Part shown: positions 48,218 through 58,682 of the stretch, piece after piece | How positions within the stretch are numbered: position 1 is the first letter of the stretch | Layout: each line of letters begins with the position of its first letter | Assembly (NCBI GenBank): GCA_947623455.1 | Contig: OX392527.1 | Location: 52,186,401-52,250,400, forward strand | DNA from: Mimachlamys varia | Lineage: Eukaryota; Mollusca; Bivalvia; Pectinida; Pectinidae | Reading direction: 5' to 3' | DNA: 64,000 nucleotides | Made by a program: the position numbers and the translations under genes | Notes under the pieces: model-generated | Databases searched by the model: none | Seen by the model: only the letters and a program-made list of their open reading frames with translations | Told to the model about the DNA's origin: nothing

Positions 48218-49314
48218 ACTAGATTCAAAATCACAGGAAAACGAGGTGAAAATGTTCTTGAAATTAGGGCCTATATAAAAGGTAGGTCATTACTCGGCAT
48301 TAAGGCTGTAGATATTCACTGCGAGGTGTGTTACATTAATGGGGAGGGCCAAATGTCTCACAGGACTGTTTGTAGGTGGGTAGGTACATTTAGTGCTTTG
48401 CAGCAGCAACTGAAAGATGCTGCTCACCCAGGTCGTCCTGCAACAACTACGACCAAAGGTAACATAGAAAAAATCCGAAATATCCTCCAAACTGATGCTC
48501 GATTCACCGTAAGACAATTGGCTCGAATAACAAACTTGTCGTTAGCAAGAGTTCATGCAATTTTGAAGAAACACCTAAAACTTAGAAAGATAAATGCAAG
48601 ATGGATACCCCATTTGTTAACGGATGCGCAAAAGAAGACGCGTGTAACAATGGCAAACAAAATTCTCAAAATGTACCCAAAATATAGTAAAAAGGCTTTT
48701 GATAATATAGTCACTGGTGATGAGACCTGGGTGTATCATTTTGAACCAAAGCGGAAGGTTGCCAACCGAATATGGGCCACTAAAAATGTCAGACGCCCAA
48801 GTATTGCCAAACGAATACGAACGGTAAAGAAGGTTTTGTATGCTATTTCTTCACTAATAAGGGTCCAGCTATTCAAATCCCGGTGCCAAAAGGCAGAACG
48901 GTCACAGGCAAGTTCTATAAAAACGTTGCTCTGAGAAAGGTGAAGAACTACTACAAACGTCGCCGCCCCAAAACAGGACTTAAGTATGTCCGACTTTTGC
49001 ATGATAATGCACCCGCTCACAAGGCACGTATTGTGACTGACTTTTTGGAGTCAGAGAAGGTTACCGTCCTTCCGCACCCTCCGTATTCGCCAGACTTGGC
49101 CCCCTGCGACTATTTTCTCTTCCCAAACCTTAAATATCATTTATCTTGAAGGAGATACAATTCGAGAAATGCCCTTGGATCTGCTGTTTATCAGTGTCTG
49201 ATGGGTGTACCCATTGAAGAGTAGGAAAAATGCTTCCAAAAATGGATTGACCGGCTAAAAAGGTGTGTTCTGGCTGGCGGAGAGTATTTTGAAGGGCAGA
49301 GCAAATTAAAATGA
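48218..49314 (+). pseudogene. mariner transposase, DD34D type, disabled
   Basis: This would be the enzyme that binds the inverted repeats and cuts and pastes the element at TA sites in the nucleus. Reading begins just after a TAG at 48215; an ATG is no longer present at the expected start. Visible motifs in order: N-terminal helix-turn-helix ending RTVCRWV; a second one around FTVRQLARITNLSLARVHAI; WIPHLLTDAQK (the family's WVPHEL box); VTGDETWVYHFEP with the first catalytic Asp (48719-48721); LLHDNAPAH with the second (49003-49005); and YSPDLAPCDYFLFP with the third (49108-49110). Thirty-four residues separate the last two, which defines DD34D. All three acidic residues survive. Breaks: a one-base deletion at about 48846-48849, TGA at 49147-49149 and TAG at 49222-49224, before the natural stop at 49312-49314. 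Length without breaks is about 365 codons, near the usual 340-360. It must be inactive. Confidence 0.95.
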
Positions 49315-49350
49315 ACAAAAGCACTTCCGCTATATGAGCACCGATGCAAG

Positions 49351-49376
49351 TGACATTATTTTTGGAACACCCCTCG
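49351..49376 (-). repeat. mariner right terminal inverted repeat
   Basis: Read on the minus strand it begins CGAGGGGTGTTCCAAAAATA. The TA target duplication follows at 49377-49378. Confidence 0.93.
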
Positions 49377-49378
49377 TA

Positions 49379-49950
49379 CCCCCACTACATACACTAAACC
49401 TCACATACCCTCAGTTAATACATACACTAAGTTTCACATACACTCGCTCACTACATACACTAAACCTCACATACCCTCACTCAACACATACACTAAACCT
49501 CACACACCCTAACCAACTACATAAACCAAACCTCACACACCCTCACTCACTACATACACTAAGCTTCACATACCCTCACTAACTACATACACTAAGTTTC
49601 ACATACCCCACTCACTTCATACACTAAGCTTCACATACCCTTACTCACTACATACACTAAGTTTTACATACCCCACTCACTACATACACTAAACCTCACA
49701 TACCCCCACTCACTACATATACTAAGATTCACATACCCTCACTCACTTCATACACTAAGCTTCACATACCCTCACTCACCTCATACACTAACCTTCACAT
49801 ACCCTCACTCACTACATACACTAAGCTTCACATTCTCTCACGCAATACATGCACTAAGCCTCACATACCCTCACTCAATACATACACTAAACATCACATA
49901 ATATCACGTACTACATGCATTCAATTTCACATACCATCACTACATACAAT
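49379..49950. repeat. 33-bp tandem array, right part
   Basis: The array resumes with CCCCCACTACATACACTAAA and continues as CTCACATACCCTCACTCACT / ACATACACTAA units to about 49905, then decays. Frequent variants are TAAGCTTCACATAC and TAAGTTTCACATAC. The plus frame at 49334-49582 is repeat-derived. Confidence 0.92.
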
Positions 49951-50019
49951 CTATTATCACTCACTTCATACTTTAAACCTGACAAACTCCCTACACATCA
50001 TCACTCACTACGTACCCTC

Positions 50020-50757
50020 ACTACTACATACTCTCATTCACTAAATACCCTTAATTTCACATACAGTCACTGCATAACTAACTCACCACATACTCTCAAT
50101 TCTGCACACTCTCATGCACTCACTACACACCTTTACTCACTACATACCCTCACTCACCACACACTCTGAATTCTGCACACCCTCACTCACTACACACCTT
50201 TACTCACTACATACCCTTACTCACCACATACTCTCAATTCTGCACACTCTCATGCACTCACTACACACCTTTACTCACTACATACCCTCACTCACCACAC
50301 ACTCTGAATTCTGCACACCCTCACTCACTACACACCTTTACTCACTACATACCCTCACTCACCACATACTCTCAATTCTGCACACTCTCACTCACTACAC
50401 ACCTTCACTCACTACATACCCTCACTCACCACATACTCTCAATTCTGCACACCTTCACTCACTACACACCCTCACTCACTACACACCCTCACTCACTACA
50501 CACCTTCACTCACTACATACCCTTACTCACCACATACTCTCAATTCTGCACACCCTCACTCACTACACACCTTCACTCACTACATACCCTCACTCACTAC
50601 ATACCCTCACTCACCACACACTCTCAATTCTGCACACCTTCACTCACTACACACCTTCACTCACTACACACCTTCACTCACTACACACCTTCACTCACTA
50701 CACACCTTCACTCACTACATACCTTCACTCACTACATACCCCAACTCTCTCACATAC
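50020..50757. repeat. Tandem array with 17-bp subunits, 69-bp and 138-bp higher-order periods
   Basis: The 17-bp subunit is variations of CTCACTCACTACACACC / TTTACTCACTACATACC. Four subunits ending in CTCAATTCTGCACAC or CTGAATTCTGCACAC make about 69 bp, and the rarer CATGCACTCACTACAC marker at 50113 and 50251 shows a 138-bp period. It shares the CACTCACTACATACCCTC motif with the 33-bp array 100 bp upstream, so both probably derive from one ancestral repeat. The 255-codon plus frame here lacks stops because the repeat does; its product is a Leu/His/Thr/Ser-rich repeat with no domain. Confidence 0.93.
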
Positions 50758-51575
50758 ATCGGGGCAATGCTTCGTTAATAACCGATTCACACTTAAAGGA
50801 CAAAAATATGAACTAAAAAGAGATATATATATTAATGACATTTGTTCATTGAATTTGGAATATTCAATTTTCCTTGATTGACGTGTTAATAAAATTGCCC
50901 GGATTATTTCGCTGTTCTTCGTATGAAGTTATACTAGTAAGAAAAGCACTGTTTGTATACGTACAACGCGTGCGCAGCGAGATCAACACGTGCTATATGT
51001 CTATTTACATGTAGTATGTTAAGATTGACGGATAATCCTGTTCAGCTCATGCGAAACAAACATAGCGGTGGCTATTTCCAGAGGGTCGTTCATTTCCGAG
51101 GTACGTTGTATACATGGACGAATTCGGTCAAGCTACGGACACTGACACGGTAGACCAATTTGCCGTCAGCATCGATGTGATCTGATAAATACACCTACAT
51201 CAAAAGCCAGCCTCCCTGGTACAGCTTGGTACATGTATCTCTCTTTCTGATTCTATCTAACAGTAAGCCGACGTGAAACGCAAATTAATGGAACGCCGTA
51301 TCGTTTATAATTAATTTAAACCGTGTGATTTTCTTACTTGGTCTTAATTAGTGATCACGGAGTGAAGAGATTGTCACGTTAGCATTAATGATAAAGAATT
51401 AGACATTGGATAATGGGGATACTTGACAGATTTAACAAATGGTACCGAACACTTGAATAATCAATACCCTTAATATGGCATTGATCTTTTTTCAAAAAAA
51501 TGAAATAAATTTTACAACAACAACAATGAAATGACAAACCACGATGTTAAACGAAAGCAGAAACAATGTATCAAG
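50758..51575. other. Unassigned DNA
   Basis: A 66-codon frame (50953-51153) opens at a non-ATG codon and has no recognised domain. No repeat was recognised apart from AAC-rich patches near 51513. Confidence 0.4.
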
Positions 51576-51577
51576 AA

Positions 51578-52172
51578 AGATGACGTAGCACACACATATG
51601 CTGCACCTTTTAAATTTAGTAATAGATACAGTACGCCAAAAATGAATTAAACTGCATCATATAGCTGCTTCGTCCTCTAGGACTCTTCAGTGATGCAAGT
51701 GCCAAAAAGGTTGGAATATAAAATGTCTAATCTAATGTAGAAGCAGGAGAGTCAGGTTAACAAATCCCCTTTAATTTATGAATTTAGAAATTAAATTAAA
51801 TCAATTATGTATAATTTCAATTCGTGTACTACGAAAATGTTTATATTATGTACCGTGCCACTATTCAAATGCGATGACTGTGGCTATAGAGGCTCAAGCA
51901 AACTTCGGGGACTAAACAATCTACCAGCAGAGTCTGCCGCCCCCTATCATGAAAAATGACGTATCACACATATATGCTGCCCTTTTAAATTTAAAAAATA
52001 GATCCAGTATGCCGAAAATTAAACTATATTATACAACTGTTTTGTCCTCTTAGGACTCTTCAGTGATGCTAGGGGCCGAAAGTTTGGAATCCAAAATTTC
52101 TAAACTAATGTAGAAGCAGCAGGTTCTGGTGCGTAAAACCCTTTAATTGATAAATTTAGAAGTAAAATTTGA
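51578..52172. repeat. Pair of direct repeats, about 220 bp each
   Basis: Blocks in the first copy (51578-51800), GATGACGTAGCACACACATA, GGACTCTTCAGTGATGC, GTCTAATCTAATGTAGAAGC and CCCCTTTAATTTATGAATTT, recur in order in the second (51953-52172): AATGACGTATCACACATATA, GGACTCTTCAGTGATGC, TTCTAAACTAATGTAGAAGC and CCCTTTAATTGATAAATTT. The spacing is about 373 bp and divergence moderate. They may be two copies of an unnamed dispersed element or an old duplication. Confidence 0.8.
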
Positions 52173-55100
52173 AAACAACAAACAACAATGTGAAAAGGCA
52201 ACTGAAACTGAAAAATAAACAAAATATCAAGCTACATTGTACAGTATAAAAAGGCAAAAGAAACCAAAAAAAATGAATGTCATAGTTCGTTGCCAACTAC
52301 GGGCATACTACCGTATACGCAGTCAAAATGAGGTACTATCCTTATATTTACATCATTATTGATTTTAAATTGTTATACGAAGAAAAAATACACATTCGAA
52401 GCGGGATGCTACGATAGTAGTGTTTGCTAAGATAATATAGTCCCACTGAATCTTCATCGATATATTAAGTTTAGAAAGTGAATAACACTTGTTTTCTTCT
52501 TAACAAAATATGCAAATTTGGAATTAAATAATGCTATTAGCACTTGGAACTTATTTCCGTATTTGTAACGGTCGTTATTTTCACGCATTCACATGGTGAT
52601 CTGCTTGTGAAACGGTCCGATGTCGGACGTCACAATTGTAGGTGCCGCCAAGTTTGCGTTACCGTCAAAGAATATCGAATGCGCATCATTTGGAATCAAA
52701 CGTTTGCTAGAAACTATTTATGATCAAACGTGCATGAATCTGATCCCATATAATTATGTTCCATGTTTCAAAATATTGAGGAACCAAACAATGGTCGTCA
52801 GCGAACACTTTTGTTCGGAAGCGTGAACGACATTATATTTGAAGAAATATCAGTCCATCGAGCCTTTTTCATTGCGTATACGCTAATACAGTCGCAGTCA
52901 GAGTTTACTAAGCACAGGCAGCAAGAGGTGTAAATATGAAAAGACAACAGCAATCTATAGAGAACAAAACAACAAACTGCAATTTGAAAAGGCAACAGAT
53001 ATCGAGAAAAACAACAAAATAGCATACCACAATGTAAAAAAGTAAACAGAGACCGAGAAGACAACAAAATAAAAACACCAGATGTATCGATGCAAATATA
53101 TTCTTACAAATACAACAAGACTTGCAAATTTGATTGATCAATTGAATGCGCATAAATACGTCAGAACGCTCATCAAATTACGGGTGTACGGGTGAAATAT
53201 ATTTCAATAAGTTTCATTGACATATAGGTGTTAATTTGCCAAGGGGGTTGGGAAAAAGACACAGCCTATGTAAGGCCTCTCCATATTAAGAATTAACACT
53301 ATTACAGATGTAATACTTTTAAATAGCTAATGTGTAACCAACCAAAAAAGAGGGCTTGTTGTATTTGAGTATATGAGTGGTTCAAATAACAATACGTAGA
53401 CGATAGAGATCTGAGACGATATTTTAAACCAAAGTAGTCTAAAGGACCCTACTGGTCTCAGTAAGGACTAAAGAAGGCAACCAGGGGGCATTGTTGGAAA
53501 CCCACGTGACGCTGCTCTATCGTTAGCTGTGGGCTAGAGCAGACAGAAATCTCGTTTTCGTTCTGAAAATACTAGCCAATCATATCGCTTCTTTCTTCTG
53601 TGACTACATCCAGCCGGGATATTCCGTTTGTAGCTATACAAACCTGTTATTCATGGATGGCCTGACAAGAAAATCTGTGGTTTGTGTTTGAATAACATAA
53701 AAGGTCAATAAGTCTTACCGGGCATTTAAATCGGCATCATGCCTTCAGAAATATACCAGGGTAAAATTATCTAACCGAGTGTCACGAGAAACGACCATTT
53801 TGATTGAATTTTCCAAATATACTTCTAATTGGGAGAACGAGACTTTCTGTACGTAGGTGTCGGACGATGACCAGGAGGTCGCCGGAAGCTACCCATAGAT
53901 GGTAAAGTGAGAGATATTTTTTAATGGATATGGATAGGTTTCACCAAAGATTAAAAAGAGTCGCATTTTGTTTGCTGCTATTCTTTAGCCTGATATAAAA
54001 ACCTAGGCAATTCTGATATTATTAATCAAACTATGAAAATGACAAAGGCTTAAAATAGCGTAGCTTTAGTTCATCTCTTAAAATTTACTGAGAATATTTC
54101 CCGAGAATGTTGGCAAGTGATATATTTCAAAGAAAACGAGCCGAGTCTGACTAATTTCGTTGATAAACTCAATATTTGTTAACAAAAATAACAATAAATG
54201 CAAACTGCACGTATACCTGTTGAATAAATGCTGTTATTTTTGAAGACATATCCGCCGGTTTAATATCTAACAGAACCTGGTTTATGGCGAAAACAGGCAT
54301 CAGAATGTACCCGCATTTATACCATTTGTGTTTGTGGCAAAAATAGAAGAAACACATCCGGAAATTACCGATCAAAACCAAGTATGACACGATTGTGTGG
54401 CGTATTTCTGGTTCCCATACTGGAGGGCGTCTTCCGGATGGAAACAAAACAAAGTGTGGCAAGTGGAAGCAACTCAGGTTACGCACGCCCCATAAAAGAG
54501 CTTCGTTCGGGCGCCTTAGGCCCCAGAACTATGTTTTTATAACCCTTGATAGCTGAAGCTTCCGACAGGATGAGTTTTTCGCTATCGTATCCAATATCTC
54601 TTCAGTAACGAGTAACTACTAAAAATTAATGATCTCAACTGCACTTCAAACGAAATGTCCATGATCAAGAGACGTATTCGCTAATAAAGGCTGTAAAATA
54701 CCAAGCGCCAAATACATGTCACTAATACACTGTAAATGATTCACATTAAAGTGTAACCCCATTGAAATGGCGTGAACTGAAAACGTTAACATAAGAAGTA
54801 GCGAAGTCACATCATCCAGAAATGATACAACAATTAATCATTGTCCTTGGCCCAATTGCAAGATTGCATGTGTCCTAAAGCGTAACAAAGTCCACGAGGT
54901 CTGGCAGGTGTACTCATTTTGTTCACGGTCGATCGGGGTATCAAACCCTTGCAACCTTGGTGAAGGGCAAGAACAATTTTCATGCGCCATCAAAACATGG
55001 AAATGTATCAAAAGATCATAACCTTCTTTTTTGTCATTCGTAGTAAATAAAAAAAATATAAAAAAAAACAATAGCAGATACAACAGCTCTCTTCACTTCG

Positions 55101-56162
55101 GGAGGATAAACTTGTATTCACAGATAATAATAACAGTTAAAACTGGAAATACTGCTCTCAGGGCTTACGATTGTACGATATGCTTAATTATCCCATCGCC
55201 TCTAGCTATCCGCAGCTGACACATCGACATATTAATATGTTCCTGACTAATCTAGTCTAAAATCATCCATGACTGTTTGTATGATCTACGTATATTGCGT
55301 AAACAGATTTTGTTGACAGTTTATGAGACATATGTCACACGTCAGTATTAAATGATGCTGGGTGATGATAGCGTATACCATTTAATCAACCAGGGCAAAC
55401 TGTGTCATCATGTTAACACAATGTACACCAGAAAATTAAAAAGGTATGTTAACGTGGATGTCTGTGTCATACCTTGCATGTAGACGAAAATTCTTGTATT
55501 ACAAATATAGAGAGCTGTTTGATCTATAGATGACGGTCAATGTTATACACATTATTATTGGTCGTTAGACATATGTATCGTGGTATTTCTGTAGTTTCTT
55601 CTTCTAGTTTGTTCCCTAGTTTTCGTTTATTCAATTATTCTCTTTATAATTAATCTTCAATAAGGCTTACCATTCCGGTTCTTTTAAGATTCTGATGAAA
55701 ATGTTAATTGGATTAGGATTGATAATGTTGGTGTGCAGTGGAATGGATGCTTTATATAGTTCGGAGGTAGGGTTTTGACATGCAGATTGTACTAATCAAA
55801 CGTGGCATAGCCTTGTCGTCATACAATTCGACCAGTAAGTAGGCGAAGTGACTTACGTAATGCCAGAACTGAGTGCTGACAAGCAACGATGGATTTGACA
55901 TTTGAGTAAATCCGTTAGGGTTAAAAAAAAACACCAAATGTGTTAAGATTAGAAAAGACAAAACATAAAAACATGGAAAGAGAATACTTTGAAAGGAAAC
56001 ATTGAAAAGAGCATTGATGTCCAGAGCACTTTTAGCATTTCACCCAGCAGACATGTGAAAAAGTATCTGCGGAAATCCTAATGTCTCGCTATTTAGAGTG
56101 ATGGAACGTGTCAACCGTTCATTCTCCTCTGGAAAAAATAAAAAGGTTGACCAAACAAACAG
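52173..56162. other. Unassigned DNA with AAC-rich patches and one weak frame
   Basis: A 68-codon ATG frame at 52620-52826 (MSDVTIVGAAKFALPSKNIE...) ends TGA and matches no family I know. AACAACAAA-rich patches at 52175-52270 and 52930-53075 share GAAAAGGCAAC/GAGAAGACAACAAAAT phrases. A small hairpin CTGCTCTA...TAGAGCAG lies at 53512-53542. The minus frame at 54169-54486 (105 codons) and others nearby are unassigned. Confidence 0.35.
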
Positions 56163-56446
56163 AGCATACCGAAGCGACAACAAAACCATAAGCTGAACTC
56201 AAAGTCGATGGGAAATAAAAAAAAGATACCGAAGCGTTAACATAATCATAATCCAAACTCAAAATCGATTAAACAAGGGGCAAAATATGAACAAATGAAA
56301 TATTCACCATGGAGACCTTTGCAAAAGTACAAGAGAATAAGACCAGGTGTTCCGGAAGAGTAAGCGTCTTCTGCTTCATCGACGACACCCGCCATGTAAA
56401 TCTTTGTCACATCCAAACATCAAGATCTCAAAATGAGAACCATGGT
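56163..56446 (-). repeat. Dispersed repeat family A, fragment plus full core in tandem
   Basis: A 50-bp start (CATACCGAAGCGACAACAAA) is followed at 56225 by a fresh start (GATACCGAAGCGTTAACATA). That copy then continues through the whole core: AAAATCGATTAAACAAGGGG, ATTCACCATGGAGACC, AAGACCAGGTGTTCCGGAAG, AGTAAGCGTCTTCTGCTTCA, TCGACGACACCCGCCATGTA and CACATCCAAACATCAAG. The repeated start indicates tandem insertion or duplication. Confidence 0.87.
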
Positions 56447-56805
56447 TAAAATATGCACAAAAGAACGACTTACATGTAGACTCATGTAAGAGAATAGGAG
56501 AATAAGACCAGAGCCCGTTTTAATGAAGCCGTTCTCATGCTCAAATATGGATTCTGTGCTCGAGCCAGTTTTCTTGAAACTCGCCTTAATCATGTCAAAG
56601 AGTAAAAAAAAATCATTGTAAATGTTGAAGACAGCTTTCGACTTAATGACTTTTCAACTTTGTTTCGAAACATTTTTAAAAGAAATTTCAGCCGGTATAA
56701 GAAATTAGGCTTGAGCACAAATTCCATGCTTGAGCATGAGAACAGTTTCATTAATACAGGCCAGGGTGGTGAAGAAGAGTAAGCATCTGGCATGTAATTG
56801 AATGA
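56447..56805 (-). repeat. Dispersed repeat family A copy split by a MITE
   Basis: AAAATATGCACAAAAGAACG, TTACATGTAGACTCATG and GGAGAATAAGACCAG lead to the MITE at 56512. After it the copy resumes with AGGGTGGTGAAGAAGAGTAA and GCATCTGGCATGTAA. In intact copies GACCAG is directly followed by GTGTTCCGGAAGAGTAAGCG. Confidence 0.75.
56512..56762. mobile_element. MITE-like element, 251 bp, about 55-bp inverted ends
   Basis: The left end reads AGCCCGTTTTAATGAAGCCG, TTCTCATGCTCAAATATGG and ATTCTGTGCTCGAGCC. The reversed right end reads GGCCTGTATTAATGAAACTG, TTCTCATGCTCAAGCATGG and AATTTGTGCTCAAGCC. There is no coding capacity (a minus frame at 56590-56793 crosses it by chance). The flank shows at most a short AG-type duplication, so the superfamily is undecided. 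Confidence 0.82.
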
Positions 56806-57563
56806 TACTGAAAAAAAACGTGTTGGTGATCGAAATGCTACAAAATATTATACATTTGTTACACATGCCGTAACGCTAAACATTTGAGTTAATGCTGACG
56901 TTTAGTCGTTCAATTTCTTGCGAATTGAGACATCAGTTGTAAAGTACAGTATAAAACGTTCAAAAGATGTGCATATTTTTTTAATTCGCAAGTTTGAATT
57001 TGAAGTTTAAACAGCAGGTTCTATGAAGTATTCGTAACAATAATAAATCCAGTCAGGCAATTCATCCTTTTGAAATGAAACATCCTCACACCTTCACAAA
57101 ATGTTAAAACATAATTCAACTGATACTATGATAAACAGATGAACTTTGGATTACAGGCCATACATGTGTGTACATGTATAATCATCAACGTTGTTACTAA
57201 CCGGATAATTATAAAAAAAATTGTAGACCATATTAGTTACCTGCATACGTATATAGAGTAAAATTGAAGATGTAGTGTACAAATAAATAAATAAATTTGC
57301 TAGTTTTTATAATCGTTCCATGGCAACAGCTGAAAATTAATGCTGACGCTTTTGCTAAGGTTATGCGACGCATATGTTGTAGCTTAATGAAAAGTCTGTA
57401 CAAGTTTTATTGGCTGCCAACTTGAAATCATTGAAACATATTTTATGATATGAAAGGTGGACGTTTTTTAATACGCTCATAAGTATGCCTTTTGCGTATT
57501 GCGATTGATAATTAAGCCTTAGTTTTCAGTTTGAGGGCATGGCATTTACTAAGATCTTAACTA
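56806..57563. other. Unassigned AT-rich DNA
   Basis: No gene or repeat was recognised. Confidence 0.45.
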
Positions 57564-57710
57564 AATTTACATGGCGGGTGTCGTCGATGAAGAAGAAGAC
57601 GCTTACTGTCTTGAACACGTGGTCTTATTCTCTTTTTTGTACCTTTTCATGCGTTTTTCGTGTAAATCTTTCTTTGACACTGATTAAATTGATTATTATT
57701 CTGAACACAG
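57564..57710 (+). repeat. Dispersed repeat family A copy
   Basis: TTTACATGGCGGGTGTCGTC, GATGAAGAAGAAGACGCTTA, GAACACGTGGTCTTATTC and CGTGTAAATCTTTCTTTG follow the family order, with the 3' part degraded. It lies 760 bp from the oppositely oriented cluster at 56163-56805. Confidence 0.75.
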
Positions 57711-58381
57711 CAAGATGCATTGATATATGATTCATATCACGTTTACAATAAGTCTTATAAAGTAAACGACGGCAACAGAAAAAAGTCTGTAAGTATTCAC
57801 ATTTATAGTGGTACAAAAAGCATCTCATTGTATTTCTTAAGATACGGAATGTTTTTTTTGTTGTTGTTTTTTTGTCATTGTTAGATACCTGTATCATTGT
57901 CATTTGCCTACTGGTTATAGTTCGAGAGCAACGGAACATTGGCGGTTTCCATTAAAAGCACAAATGGTTTTTATTTTGCATGTGACAATTAAAACAAGCT
58001 ATAAAGTCATATACCTGAACCAAGATAATGATGATGCTAAGCGAAAATAAGTAATTCCGTTATACTTCATTTCCTTTGAAAAGACCTGTTTGAAAGGTTA
58101 CACCTATAAATGTCAATTAGGAAAATATCCAACGTGATCGAACATCAACCCTGTGAGAGTTTACGACACGGAAGTTTTAATGTGATTTGTCTAGACTAAA
58201 TGGTTATGATCACGGAAAAAACAGGTTTTTATTGCAACAATAGGAAATATGCATTTCAGTTTCATTGGTATAAACAACAAAAATGCAGATTTCATGAATA
58301 TTGGACGGAAGTGTTCAGCAAAACATGCATTTCCATTTTGAAATTGGATTCATTTATTGTTAGAAGACATTCTTAAAAAAT
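57711..58381. other. Unassigned AT-rich DNA
   Basis: A T-rich patch with a TTGTTG repeat lies at 57853-57874. No gene was recognised. Confidence 0.45.
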
Positions 58382-58682
58382 GGAGAATATCGAAGAGTCA
58401 ACAATTCAATAATCCAAACTCTCAAAGTCGATTGAACTAGGGGTAAAATATGACAAAACGAACGATTTACACTGAGACCCCTGTAAAAGTACAAGTAAGA
58501 GAATAAGACCAATTGTTCAAGAAAAGTAAGCGTTTTCCTTTCCATTAACTAACATCCTCCACACCCTCTGTGTAAATCTTGATCACATCCATGTAAACAT
58601 CAAGTCCTCAAAGTTAGAACCGCGTCATCATTCTCAATCACAATACAAGTAAGCGAACTAATGAGCATACTCAAAAACATCC
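58382..58682 (-). repeat. Dispersed repeat family A, near full-length copy
   Basis: The copy runs from GAATATCGAAGAGTCAAC through AAAGTCGATTGAACTAGGGG, TAAAATATGACAAAACGAAC, GAGAATAAGACCAATTGTTC, AGAAAAGTAAGCGTTTTCC and TTGATCACATCCATGTAAAC to AGCGAACTAATGAGCATACT. Together with 31371-31664 it defines the extent of the family (about 300 bp). Confidence 0.85.

Larger units (their letters stand above)
48054..49376 (+). mobile_element. mariner element, full length, decayed
   Basis: The element is 1323 bp, the usual size for mariner. The terminal inverted repeats are 26 bp, at 48054-48079 (CGAGGGATGTTCCATAAATA...) and 49351-49376 (reversed: CGAGGGGTGTTCCAAAAATA...), matching at 24 of 26 positions. 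A TA dinucleotide borders both ends (48052-48053 and 49377-49378), the signature of Tc1/mariner insertion. It sits inside a 33-bp minisatellite that continues on both sides, so the insertion is younger than the start of that array. The transposase is disrupted, so the copy is not autonomous. Confidence 0.96.

Noticed and set aside
50114..50881. A 255-codon plus-strand open frame
   Set aside because: It is the 17/69-bp tandem array, low complexity, with no unique sequence except the last 40 or so codons.
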